Origin: Physella acuta
Lineage: Eukaryota; Mollusca; Gastropoda; Physidae
Length of the DNA: 64,000 bases
Assembly (NCBI RefSeq): GCF_028476545.1
Contig: NW_026731687.1
Coordinates: forward strand, 558,001-622,000
Direction of reading: 5' to 3'
Shown: positions 19,617 to 64,000 of the stretch, piece after piece
Layout: each line of letters starts with the position of its first letter
Numbering within the stretch: the stretch's first letter is position 1
Notes under the pieces: model-generated
Told to the model about the DNA's origin: nothing
What the model saw: only the letters and a program-made list of their open reading frames with translations
The model's database searches: none
Made by a program: the position numbers and the translations under genes

Positions 19617-21130
19617 GGGTTCCCAAACTGTCGGTCGCGACCCCCCCCCCCCCCCCCCCACTGGTAGATTAAACCCTAGCAATAAAAAAAAAACATAAAT
19701 AATTAGAAGGCTATCTTAAATTCGGCTTTGCTAACATCACTGGAAATGAAGTAGAGAAGAAACAACGCGTACTGTGCAAAGTTGTTCTCAGTCATCAGTC
19801 TATGAAACCTACAAAACTAAGACGTCATTTTTAGACGAGTCATTCGGGACACACCAAAAAAGATATGGAGCTCTTTCGTCCTCATGAAGCTAGCTGCAAA
19901 CGTCAGAGACAAGGAAACACAGCATTAGTTCAAGAATCATATGAATTCGCATTATAAATTGCCAAGCAAAAAAAAAAAAACCTCACACAATAGGAGAAAA
20001 TCTCATCAAAACTTGAACGTTGAAGATGGTAAACTTAATTCTTGGGGATTCCAGTGCAGTAAAAATGCAACAAATATCTCTGTATTCAGCGTCTTATGGC
20101 AAACATGTACGCAGATGTTAAAGAATAAATTTTGAATGAAATCGAGTTTTCACCATTGTTTGCTTTTCAAGATGAGTCAACAGTCGTGAGTTCGTGTTCA
20201 CAGTTGTTTGTCTTTGTGAGATTTATAGGCCTATTTCTTAAGATGATAGCAAAGAAGAGTCGCTATTTTATGAAGATATCTTGGAGAAAAGAAATGCATT
20301 TTTTAAAAGAAAAACTGGATGATTAAAATGGGAAAACTGCCGTGGGGCCTGTACGGTTCGTCGAAATCGGACTTTCAGAAAACAGTAAAAGATTTAGCTT
20401 CCTAATCATGAGGAATCCATTGCATGATTCACCGGTATGTCCTCGTCAGAAAGACTCTTCCGACTCCATTGCTAATGAAAGTCTTAAATTATATTAAATC
20501 TGGAGACCTAAACACCAGTCTGTTTAAAGAACTGTGCAAAGACACGGGCATCACGAGGTCCTGCTTTTCTACACTACAGTACGCTGGCTGTCAAAAGGAA
20601 TTGTTGTGGGTCGTGTTTTTAAATTGACAGATGAAATCAAGTTGTTCCTGGAAGTGCAATGGAAACAAGGCCTTTTTATATACTTTAACGACAATTAGTG
20701 GTTGGAGAAAGTATCATACCTAGCAGATATATTCGAACAGCAAAATACTATCTCTTTTCATGATAATCTAGGGACATTTAAGTCAAAGGTGCAAAATTGG
20801 CGAAGAAAAATAAATCTTGGAAATATTGCCGTTTTTTGGGAAACTCTGCAGTCGGGTAGATGAATCTGTGAGATAAATAAAAATTTGAAAGATGATTCTG
20901 GGCATCTTAAATCTCTTAAAAACGCACGGCGGCGTTATATCCATGAGCTGAAAGAAGAATAATCTGTATTGACACGATACCCATTCTCTGCTCCCCTTAA
21001 TGTTTCAAGCATTCCCCGTGAATTACCAGATGAATTATTAAATATGCGAAATGATTCAGCGTCACATACCATGTTAAATGAAAAACTGTTAACACAATTT
21101 GGTTTATTATGCACCATTCATACCCAAACG
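19617..21130 (+). mobile_element. Decayed hAT transposon, ZBED5/SCAND3-like transposase
   Basis: The left end GGTTCCCAAACTGTCGGTCG followed by CGACCCC is typical of hAT elements; no matching right end was found. From about 19806 the plus strand reads, across several frames, pieces matching the ZBED5-like transposase family in order: MKPTKLRRHF (BED-finger end), MELFRPHEASC, FALQIAKQKK then TIGENLIK, a degenerate QVDES-like FQDES region (~20170), VRWLSKGIVVGRVFKLTDEI (~20578), LADIFEQQNTIS (~20725), FKSKVQNWRRKINLGNIAVF and RYPFSAPLNVSSIP (~20976). At least six in-frame stops and several frame changes, and loss of much of the DDE core and of the hATC dimerisation end, make it dead. Confidence 0.82.
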
Positions 21131-21411
21131 TGAAAATGATTGCCTTTCGAGTTTTTATCTCCTTTTGTGTCTATGTACTAATCTCCACCACCCACCAACC
21201 CTTCCCCCCCCTCGCAATCTTCGTCTTTATTCTTGGAATGTCTAGATCCGATCCCATATAATTCACATAAAACTGGTTTTAACAAACAAGTAAAACATAA
21301 CATTGGCATTAATTATATTTAGAAAAAAGAATGTAGATCTAGATTCTAGATTTTTAGATTAAAAGTAGATCAAGTTGATTGGATGTTTTATTTTTCTAGG
21401 TCTGTCTAAAT

Positions 21412-21490
21412 CAATGGTTCCCAGATTTTTTCGAGTGACGACCCCCTTTTATAAAAAAGTAAGTGACCCCTTAGAATTAAAAAGTCGAAA
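21412..21490 (+). mobile_element. hAT left-end fragment
   Basis: CAATGGTTCCCAGATTTTTT then CGAGTGACGACCCCC resembles the left end of ZBED-type hAT elements. No right end or target duplication located; it lies about 460 bases upstream of the PLXDC start. Confidence 0.45.
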
Positions 21491-21952
21491 CTAGTACAGA
21501 AATTAATAAGCACTAAAATATGTAGACTTTCAATATGCATTATTCTTGATAACTGTTTTAATACGATGAGTGAAATTACAGGCTATTAAATAGCCTCAAA
21601 ATTCGCGGTTGAGTTTGTATTAACGTCAACATCATGTCATTCTCAACATGAATTTATAGAAGACCCTTTAAGGTGCTCTTAATAAACTTATATAGACCTA
21701 AAGCTTACATATGTTTAACCTACATAAAGCTGTGTCTATTTTGCAAAAATATTAAATTTATTTCAACTGAAAATCTGAATTCAACAGTACTAATCTATTA
21801 GGCCTACTCCTTTCTCGTTGGTCTTAGATTCCTATTTCATTTTTCATGGGACAAAAAATACTTTCGTCTTTCCTAATCACAACACCGCAAAGCTTATGTA
21901 ACGTCTCCGAGATTAAGCGAGATCGCTGAGGTAAATAAAGTAGATGACAAAC

Positions 21953-54888
<32,936 letters not shown>

Positions 54889-57775
54889 GGATTCCTAACT
54901 GACTAATATTTGAGTTAAGAAGGATGTTAACTAAATCTCATTTGTTACAATATCAGTTTGGCTGGAGGAATCCAGTACTAGTTTGTTACAAAAATATTAG
55001 GAACAAACAACTAAAGTATGTTTTTATAGTATTGGGCAAAATTAAACTAAATATGAAGCAAAACTTGAAAATGTTATAACTAAATGATGGCTCAGTTTTA
55101 AGTTACCTTGCTCTGTATGTGTTACATGTTTCATTTCCATCGTTGGTTAAAGAAGGTATTGCAGACATTTCAAACGAAGCTATTGTGATATATTTCTAGT
55201 TGTGCATCAGCCATTTTCATTTTTTAAATATTTTCTCCTAATTCAAAATACTGTTTTTAAAATAACTAGCTTATTATCAGAACTTTTAACCCTAGATTTA
55301 GTATAACTATTGCTGTGAGTAAACACCTTATTAAGATCTAGTTGTTGCATATTATCTAGCCATTCTTCCTCATTATTCTGCTGAAGATCCAAATCATTTT
55401 TTTAGGTCTTAGCCTGTCTTGAATTGACCCACTCCTTTTTTTCTCCAAAACATTCATAACCTGCAATTTTAAGGGACAATTCCAAGTAGGATGGTAGTCA
55501 TTTTTTTAAGTAAAAATGTTTTTGCAATCAAAATGCCATGATTAAGGCTATCACTGAAAGATCACAATCAAATTCTAATTTTAAGCAATTAATCTCAAAA
55601 TGTCCTTGAAATTTTCCATTTAATGACTTTAAAAATGTTGTCTTCTAATCAATATGTACTTATCAGTGTATTTATTCTTTGTTGAGCAATGTATTATCAT
55701 GTGTATATATCTTGTATCTAGTAGCCAGCTGTACACTTGTAGCCGCTGTGATAAAGCATGGGTGTGGGGGTGGTGACAGTATCATTCAATCTCATTTTTT
55801 TTGGCTGGGATTATTTTACTCATGTATGTGGATTTATACAAGCATACGTACACTCTAGGTTTTTGCTTGAGCCTAAATTTTATTACATTTTTGCTTGCTC
55901 CTGTGGTTAAGTTGTACTGCATTCAACAAAACATTAAACACTTTTATTCTTAGAGCCCTATTTTGGTGAATAACTTGATAATTTACCACAAAACTGGTAT
56001 CTTTTTCTTGATCTAAACTAATATATACTTCTTTATTATCAAAGACCCAAACATGTGCTTCTTTGTTCTCAAATGTTTAAGCTAGCATGTACTAGCGGCA
56101 CTGTGAGGAAAAGTTGGGCTCAATTTTTGTTGTCATTGTTTTTATAAGCTTTAAGTAAAAATTAAAAATTTATAATCCTATCCGTCTTTCACACCTGCCA
56201 GTTGATTGCGGGTGTTTTATTTGAAATTGTCTAGTATGATTCAAGCCATGTCTTGTTATATAAATGCAGCTATGTCTGATGAAGGTTTTCTAACTTTGTT
56301 AAATGTGTATGATATGAACAACCACTTCAAGGAATCTCAAATTCTCTATGCTTTCTGTTTGATATTTTTATGCCTCATTTTCCACTGCTTGACTTCAAAT
56401 TTATAAACTTGCATAGCTTTAGACATCTATATTTACTACTTTATTTATGTATAATCAAAACTGTACTTTGATTTATGAATCTCTTTCATTTTATATTTCA
56501 ACCATATCAAGAGAGTTTTTTCCACAATTATACAATATACATTTGCTATGCCTGATCATAATGGCTAATTAGCTTCAAAGCACAATCAAACACATTTTAA
56601 ATTATATAAATAACCTAAAATGTAATTAATATTTTATAAACAAGGCTGTATAAATTATATATTTATATATAATATAGATACATAATTTACACATGGGCAA
56701 TATTTGTCAACTAAAACCAATGAAGCTGGTCACAAACCTATTGAAGTATTACAAACTTGTTTTTACTTTAGGGAATAATAAAAAAAACTTTGAATTAAAG
56801 AATATAATGCATTATTTTTTTTTTAATCTGCTAAGTTCATGTGTATATTATTTACAGTGATGTATCTAATTACATCCAGTAAGCTTAGTTTTCTATTTTT
56901 AAACGTGACAGGTTTTACTAGCATAATTTTTAATACCAGATATTTTTTAAAATGTAGTTTTTGAACAGATTATTATAATAAATGAACTAGATCTGTTTGT
57001 ATTTGCAATTGTCTACTACATTCCAACATGTTTTCTGTATATGTTCCTATACATATTTATCAAGATCTATGTATTTCAAAATTTGAAATATTTTTATTGT
57101 TTATGCTTCACATTTTTTCTTTTCAAATACTTTTTTTTTTAGATATGGCAGATATTTATTTGATCAAATTTCAGTTGTATTTATTGCTCAATTTTTTTAT
57201 AACTTGATAAAAGGATGTTTTTTTTAGTTAACAAAATAACAGGCAGAAAATTAAAAAAACTTGTTTAGTAGTTGCCCTTTGACAAGCTCTGTTAAATGTT
57301 AGTTGTAGACCATTGCCCTCTCTGGAGTCATATTTTATTTCTTTATTTGCTTTTCTTTTAAAAGCATTTCAAAGTGATTGTGTATGTAAATATTTATATA
57401 TAAAGATAGATGTAACCTTAAGTATGTTTTACTATATATGAAAATATTCTTTTATTATTGGCTATTACGTTTGTTACCTTCACTTTTGAAATTTTTAAGT
57501 TAAAATTAAATTCTTATTTTGTGCATAGTAGATTGAAATTAAATTTACCAAATGTTTAAATTCTCCCTATCTAAAATATGAAGCATACAAAATATCAGTT
57601 GTGCTCAATTTGTGTATAACACTGCATAATGACTTTTTTTGGCATGGATTTATGAATGTATTATTGTTAAGAGAAAAACAATTCTACTTGATAGCTTGGC
57701 AGAATTTTTTAGTTTCACTACTTTATAAACCTATACAAGAATGATTAAATAAACAATTTGCATTTGTATTCTTTC
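54889..57775 (+). other. PLXDC2: PLXDC 3' UTR (about 2.9 kb) with poly(A) signals
   Basis: AT-rich with no open frame. AATAAA at 56777-56782 could give a shorter form; ATTAAATAAA at 57744-57753 is the likely distal signal. Extent is inferred from the signals only. Confidence 0.45.
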
Positions 57776-58878
57776 ATCCTGGTTTTTTGTGTTTCTTTCA
57801 TACAAAAAGTTGTCAACAAAATCTTGTTTGTCAAACACAATTTTATTATAACATAATTAACTAGCTATGGATGGAAACTTTCCAACATACAGAAATATCA
57901 TATTAGCTGTCCATGTCAGTACACAAGTAATATATTGCAGCTGGCAAACATGCCTGAACTACACGTATACACAGCTCAGACATTACAATGGTCTCACGCT
58001 CAAGTTAATGGAACTAATGATAAATGAATTAGGTTGAATCCAAACTTGAACCTCTAAACATCAAATTAAAAGTCTTTCTTTCTAATCTTACAAAAGTATT
58101 ATTACACTAGTTAAAATGATTTTAGTAAACCAATGACCAGCAAGTACACACGTAAGAAAAAGTGAAGTACACTAGTTAAGTTTTATAATAAGCAATACAT
58201 GATATTGAATTCCATTAAATAGGGATTTAATAAATAGCACCATTGAACATATTTAAATATACAGTTGGCGTAGTGAGACATGTGTTTCTTGCTCTCCTTG
58301 TCATGAGGAAGGTTGGACTGCCCAACATGTGTCTTACACTGTTTACGTCCATACAAATAAACTGACAAGTTGATTACATCAAAAGAAAAATTACATAATG
58401 CACAATGAGTATTCTTGATAATTTATTTGAAATTGAATGACACAAAATTCTTGCTTGACTTCACATATACAAAGTTTTCTTTCTTGAAGATTAAAATCAT
58501 TTAATTTTAACTATCTAAATTATTTCTGGCTTTCTAAAAAAAAAACAAGAGTAGAATAAGCCAATGCATAGCAGTAACTAAAAATGGAACAAAGCATGTA
58601 AAATAAGGCACATAACTTTTTAAATGTTGAATTGTTATCATGAAAATAAGTTATTTTGGAAGACACCACTTATTATTATTAAAGGGTAGTTTGCCATTTT
58701 TTTAATTATATATTTAGCTGGTAAACCATTATCCACATCAATCACAAGAACTTTTGAAATTGTTTTTTCTTGGAAAAAGTTTTTACAAGTTTTTTGAAAA
58801 AATGGAAATTTCTAAAATTCTGAATGCAATACAATTCATAATTACCTAACCCATTTCAAAAAACGTAATGTATTCATG

Positions 58879-58983
<105 letters not shown>

Positions 58984-59865
58984 CACTTTCTTATCTTAGT
59001 GCTAATGAAACCTTATTTTAAACACACACAAAATGACACTGATGAAGAAATATCAGTAATTGTTAGAATCTTCTTTGTTGAACCTTTATCTTCTATTGTG
59101 TGCATTGGTTAAAAACAACTTGAGAAGACTTAAGCTCTAGCAAGTTTACTAAGATGAACCTAAGTCATGAACTACTTCACAAATATCCTAAAAAAGGTTT
59201 ATTTACATCATTTGATTCATTTTTATTAATTAGATGAAGCAATATTTGGTACAAAAGAATGACTTCGTCACAACCAAAAACAAAAGCTTGATTACATGGG
59301 TAGATAAATAAACAAAACTATATCATAAGCTTACTGAACTATATATAAGATTCGATGGTAATGGAAATAATGAATTTTAATTTTTTAAAGACACACAACT
59401 ATTATACAGATAACACACGACAGGCAGACTTTTCTTCTATACACAACATTAGTAAATCAACATAAAATATGGTACATATTGCTCAAATTGTACATGTCTT
59501 CTATGATCAAACTGCATGTCCAAACAAACAAAAAGCTCACCTAGGCTCAACTAAATCTTGTACTGTCACATAGCTGAGACATACACCAGCATAAAACATG
59601 TCATCATGACTAGGAAGTGACGCCATTTCTGCTAAAACGTTTCATCCTCAGACCTGAATCTTCCAGACCAAGGATGGGTCTCAATTCTCAGTAAATATTT
59701 TTAGATGAAAGCAAAATCAGACCAACAAGGGATTCAATTTCTTAATGAAATGTTTTATGATGATGTGAATCAAAGCAAAGAATCATAAATAAAATGACAA
59801 GCCACTCTTCTTTCATTCTCTTCATAAAGCATAAAACAGTTTATCACAACATGCCATGACACCAA

Positions 59866-60160
59866 CATCAAGTACTCAGGTTACATACCCAGATATTTTA
59901 CTAGATGTCATCAAGTACTCAGGTTACATACCCAGATATTTGACTAGATGTCATCAAGTACTCAGGTTACATACCCAGATATTTTACTAGATGTCATCAA
60001 GTACTCAGGTTACATACCCAGATATTTGACTAGATGTCATCAAGTACTCAGGTTACATACCCAGATATTTTACTAGATGTCATCAAGTACTCAGGTTACA
60101 TACCCAGATATTTTACTAGATGTCATCAAGTACTCAGGTTACATACCCAGATATTTTACT
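59866..60160. repeat. 43-bp minisatellite, 7 copies
   Basis: Unit CATCAAGTACTCAGGTTACA plus TACCCAGATATTTTACTAGATGT. The only variation is TTTTACT/TTTGACT at one site (copies 2 and 4 carry G). Almost identical copies indicate recent expansion. Confidence 0.97.
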
Positions 60161-60518
60161 GAATAAGTTGTAGGCCAAGCTTTTTTTTTTAAACTATGAG
60201 GACATTTGTCAAAAACACTTTGAGTTATTTATAATTTTCTTCTCTTTGTTGAAATAATTATTTAAGTATAAGAGTTGTTGCTCAAAATTGTAAAAGCCGC
60301 CAACAAACTAAATGCCAATTAATGCTTGGATTAGTTAATTAAAATATTGTCTTGAAATTAGCCAGCCAGCATAAGTTGAGGCCATTACTAAAGTTGGCGA
60401 TGATTAAATTTGTATTGGTTCATTTATAAATGTTTCTTCAATACTCAGCCTTTATGTTACAAGAAATTTTGTAAAGCTAAGTCAGACTATTTTCAAATTT
60501 AAGGTTTCTGAATTGTAT

Positions 60519-62573
60519 CTAGTCAACAATTTTGTTATCAATGTCAGAAGATTTTCCATTGACCACAAAATAACCTTCTTCTTCTGGCTTCTTCCTCTTG
60601 AAAAATCCACACTGCAAATAAAATATTGAAAAATGAAAAGATTTAATATTAATTTTATTATGTGAAAATATATTTGAACATACATTCATGCCTAAAGGGT
60701 CGTTTAATATATTACATAAGAGGGCAGAGTGGTTGCTTATCTTTCCATGATGAGTTATCTGGAGTGCCAACTAAAAAGTTAGTTACAACTAGCTTTCACA
60801 TTTATTTTAAACAAAATAATAAATTATCAAGAGTTAACAAGTGATTTTTAAAAATTACAATAAATTATTTAAATAGTTTTGTAGTTCATAGTCATGGTCT
60901 GGTTTGGAACAGTTGGTTTTTGAAATGTTATGTAATATTAGGAATGGTGGTCTATAAAATTTATAACATTACACAGGATAGGGAGATAGTGTCAACAACC
61001 CCGGCATCCTAAATGAAATATTTTTGTAAATTTCTACTTACCCACCACAGCAACAATATAAGTAAAAATAGCATGAGAAGGCCTATAGTGACAGCCACTG
61101 CAATGATCCACATCTCAACACCTTTACTTGCTGGCTTCAGACGGTCGGTATTCACTTTAGTAATAACCTGGACAAATCAAATGACAACAAGCTGTTGCAA
61201 GACATTTTCTTTCATTTTGTTAAATAAACTGGTATACTTGAAGACTTCATTTTTACTTTAATTTGATATCAAGTTCAGTTTTTATAGATAACATTTAAAG
61301 TGTATTTTTAAACAAACGAAGTTTTAAAAAATGAAATCCGCTGTTCAAAATTATTTCTAGGTAATGACTTGTTGCCACTCCATTACATTCCAATCTAGAT
61401 TCAGTCTACTGGGCTTGTTTACTATCAGCTGGTTTAATGACATTGTTTTCACTGCTTATGCAGTTATCTTTATTTTGTAAGAAGATGAATGATTTAATTT
61501 TCCAATAGAGTAAAAAAGGTTGAGTTAAAAGTAAATTCTATTGTATTTTGCATTTAACTTTTGATTAACTATGATGTTATTTCTTCAGTATACCAATTTT
61601 AAAGACAAAAAAATGCATATTGCAAGTATACAAACATGCATTACCTTGATAGTAAAAATCATAATTAGCAAAAGTAGCTTTTGTACATGAGTACATTATA
61701 CAAATTTTTACAATGACCAAGAAACATTGGACATGAGGAGGGTGGAAGCAATTTCTGTCAAATTTGAAAGACATATTTACCAGAGTGACTATAAAAAGTA
61801 GATAATGAGTCAGTCTAATGATAAGTGGGACCTCTGTATCAAGTGTTTAATGCCTCAAGGTGTTTATTGTATAGCAACACAATAAAGTGGAATCAATGAC
61901 ATCTTTTTACTAACATCACTTTTGGATGCAGTGGTTGAATGGTTGAGCATTTGGCCGATAGGCCAAAGATCTCGAGTTCAGATCTTGGTTCAGACGTGTG
62001 GCTGTAAGATGTCCCTAATTCCACCAAGCTCTGAGGGGTACCTGACTTACATTGGGGAAAGTAAAGGCAGTTGCGCATAGCGCTGACCACACTATCCCTT
62101 CATATGCTGATATCTACTTCGTATCCCCAAGCATAGCTAGATCTAAAGAGGAACTTGTACTTTGCTACTTGAGTACTTAGTTTTAAATTTTAATGTCCTA
62201 ATAAATCTTATATTGATGTGAATGTGAGGAGAAAAAAATAGTCTAAAAATTGAATTACCTCTAATCTTTTAATTTCAAAACGACTGGCATCAACAGTTTT
62301 AAAGTTATATGGAATAGAGCGTACACGAGCATTTGCTTTAGACGTGATGTCATACATCTGGGTGTCTTCTCTTCTCTGGACAAAATAAGGAAATAATTAC
62401 AAACATGTAATATGATTAATGATAGGCCTTTGTATGAATTCAGTACAAGTGTTCCTTACCTCTATGAAATTTCTGACATTCAGTTTAGATTGGATTGTAA
62501 TTATAAAACTGGCTCGAGGGGACATATATCCAACAAGGCACTGGATTATGGTACAATATGTACGTATGCACGC
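60519..62573 (-). CDS. Integrin alpha subunit, C-terminal four exons (partial)
   Basis: Cell-adhesion receptor alpha chain that pairs with an integrin beta chain. Exons (high to low): 62573-62460, 62375-62259, 61167-61042, 60611-60519, all phase 0 with GT-AG borders, giving 149 residues. The first has CIRTYCTIIQCLVGYMSPRA and IITIQSKLNVRNFIE, the end of the calf-2 domain. The third has the membrane-proximal extracellular part and the span MWIIAVAVTIGLLMLFLLIL plus LLWW. The last begins CGFFKRKKPEEEGYFVV, the universal integrin alpha GFFKR motif, and ends DIDNKIVD before TAG. WCGFFKR resembles the WKCGFFKR of laminin-binding alpha3/6/7, a hint only. Propeller, thigh and earlier exons lie beyond the right edge. 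Stop-to-stop with the PLXDC gene, which it faces. Confidence 0.9.
61927..62110 (+). repeat. tRNA-derived SINE with a Meta-like tail, inside integrin intron
   Basis: GTGGTTGAATGGTTGAGC (A-box-like) and TCGAGTTCAGATCTTGG (B-box-like) are spaced as in a tRNA-related head. The body ends GGGGAAAGTAAAGGCAGTTG...GCTGACCACACTATCCC, which resembles the Meta domain of metazoan SINEs (GGAAAGTAAAGGCGGTTG...GCTGGCCACATGACACCC). It lies antisense in the intron between 61167 and 62259. Confidence 0.7.
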
Positions 62574-62819
62574 CTACAATTAGAGAGGGGAAAAAAATAA
62601 CATATGTATAATGGTTTTATTTGATGTACTTTACTTTAATCAATACTTCAAATAATTACTTGTTGTTGATTAATGACTATAGAGTTATTGCAACAGCCTA
62701 TATACTACAGTTCAACATATACTATCTTTATTTTTTATTATCATACTCCACCAACCTAGACAGACATTTTTTAAAAGCAATAACTCTTCGAAAATCTTAA
62801 CTTAAAAATTTGCAGTTAA

Positions 62820-63370
62820 AATGTAATCTTATATATATATAAAATAGTTTCTACTTTATTAGAAACTAGCCGTCCCGGCCAGGCCCTGCTCTGGCTTCTG
62901 TGAAAAACCTTTCTGTTAAAGACCATTACCTGTGTGTTTAGTAATCATCATAAACCCGGCATTGCCCACCCAAACCACAACCAACCAAAACAACAAAACG
63001 CAAACATAACGCTAACACAATTACAAATACAAACGAAAACAAAAACCTAACAACAAACCCAACCACAACCACAAACACCAATACAAACACAAAGAAAAAA
63101 CAAACAAAAAAGCAAACGAAAACAAAAACCTAACAACAAACCCAACCACAAACACCAATACCAAAAAAAAAAAAAAAAAAAACAACGAAAAAGCAAACGA
63201 AAACAAACCAAATCCAAAACCAACCAAAAACACAAATACAAACCCAAACAAAAAAACACAAACAAAAACGAAAAAAGAAAGAACAAAAACGAACCAAATC
63301 AAAACGCAACCACTAACGCAAACCCACCTAAACACAAAGAAAACACTAACGCGAACATAAACGCCCTGGG
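62820..63370. repeat. Dispersed repeat start plus A+C-only simple tract
   Basis: GAAACTAGCCGTCCCGGCCA at 62866 resembles a dispersed-repeat start (compare CGAGCCGACCCGCGG at 40755 on the minus strand), preceded by a TA-rich stretch. From 62940 to 63360 the plus strand is almost only A and C, with imperfect repeats of CAAACGAAAACAAAAACCTA and CAACAAACCCAACCACAA. The minus-strand frames at 63021-63335 reading Phe/Val/Leu are by-products of this composition. Confidence 0.7.
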
Positions 63371-64000
63371 CGGAATCACCTGTTTTAGCTTAATGAACGA
63401 CTATAGTACCCCAACTTATTCATAGTCTTTTGCACTCACTTAAACGAACGCGCCTGTTTCAATTTGATGAACAATTTTAATACTCCAAGCTTATCCGTAA
63501 AATACCTACAACATTTGCACTTGATCAATCCCCGCTAATTATGTAATTATTTTTTTTCCCAACACCAAAACAAAGTAATTAAAAAGTAAATTATTTTCGA
63601 CTAATGCAATGGTTTTATAAAGGGAAGTAATTTTGTTTTCCTAATTTATCAAAGGGAAGTAAGTGCTATAGGACTAAATAAAGACATAATTAGAATTTTT
63701 GTAAAAGATGATATTTTTTTAAAACTTGTGTTTAATGAACATGCCGACAATTATTACTATAATTTGAAAAATGAAAATTATTTCCCAACACTTTCAATAG
63801 CAATTTTTTAACTCATAAATTTAGACAAATGCGCACGATAATTTTCTAACACTTAAATTCATACAATTCCAATGACAAACATATGCATTACATACAGAAC
63901 TGAGCTTTATATATTAGATATGATCTATAGTACTGGCTGTGCAGGATTTTTACAAAACGTGTACATGTACTGCTACTGATAAAATCTGTCACTAACTATT
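63371..64000. other. Integrin alpha intron (inferred), no exon recognised
   Basis: 63378-63440 and 63449-63520 look like a degenerate direct duplication (CCTGTTT..., GATGAAC/TAATGAAC, TA.T.C.CCAA). No calf-domain exon seen up to the window edge. Confidence 0.4.

Noticed and set aside
63021-63335. Hydrophobic minus-strand frame resembling a multi-span membrane protein
   Set aside because: Product of an A+C-only simple tract; two overlapping frames look equally hydrophobic and there is no splice or start context.

Overview
This is eukaryotic DNA, most likely from a heterobranch (pulmonate-type) gastropod snail. The evidence is intron-rich genes with GT-AG borders, AT-rich introns full of CTAGATCTAGAT-type palindromes, many small DNA transposons, a tRNA-related SINE with a tail like the metazoan 'Meta' domain, and a plexin-domain-containing protein and an integrin alpha chain that look protostome. 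The species call rests on remembered sequence texture, not on a database match. I recognised no LTR retrovirus-like element, Polinton or toxin gene, and no CRISPR array, operon or functional tRNA.

Four host genes are supported. (1) 8868-11354 (+): an 828-residue protein with a mitochondrial-type N-terminus and six 120-residue repeats resembling mTERF motifs; three of the repeats are almost identical in DNA. (2) 16696-13569 (-): an eight-exon, 345-residue proline/threonine-rich protein resembling tastin (TROAP); every splice phase fits. It converges on gene 1. (3) 21953-54888 (+): a plexin domain-containing protein (PLXDC/TEM7 family), 16 exons and 569 residues, with signal peptide, furin-like site, PSI domain, stalk and one membrane span. 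Its first intron is about 24.8 kb and holds most of the exotic DNA in the window. (4) 62573-60519 (-): the last four exons of an integrin alpha subunit (calf-2 end, membrane span, CGFFKR tail); its 5' part lies beyond the right edge. The 3' ends of genes 3 and 4 appear to face each other across a few tens of bases near 57.8 kb.

Layout: 1-8.8 kb has no gene but carries three minisatellites (21, 35 and 32 bp units) and several small inverted-repeat elements. 8.8-16.7 kb holds genes 1 and 2 plus hAT-like and piggyBac-like miniature elements. 16.7-21.9 kb is intergenic, with a foldback element and a decayed ZBED5-type hAT transposase. 22-46.8 kb is the giant PLXDC intron: a pogo-like miniature element, a pre-miRNA-like hairpin, an internally deleted Mutator-like element whose transposase carries an 18-bp minisatellite, a hAT-like MITE, a 7.45-kb minisatellite with higher-order structure, a tandem pair of hairpin-ended repeats and a 37-bp minisatellite. 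46.8-57.8 kb is the body and 3' UTR of PLXDC. 57.8-64 kb is the integrin alpha end with a (TA)n tract, a 43-bp minisatellite, the SINE and an A+C-only tract.

The genes do not form a pathway; their nearness looks incidental. The main theme is tandem amplification at every scale: within a coding sequence, within a transposon, within introns, and as possibly duplicated small exons.
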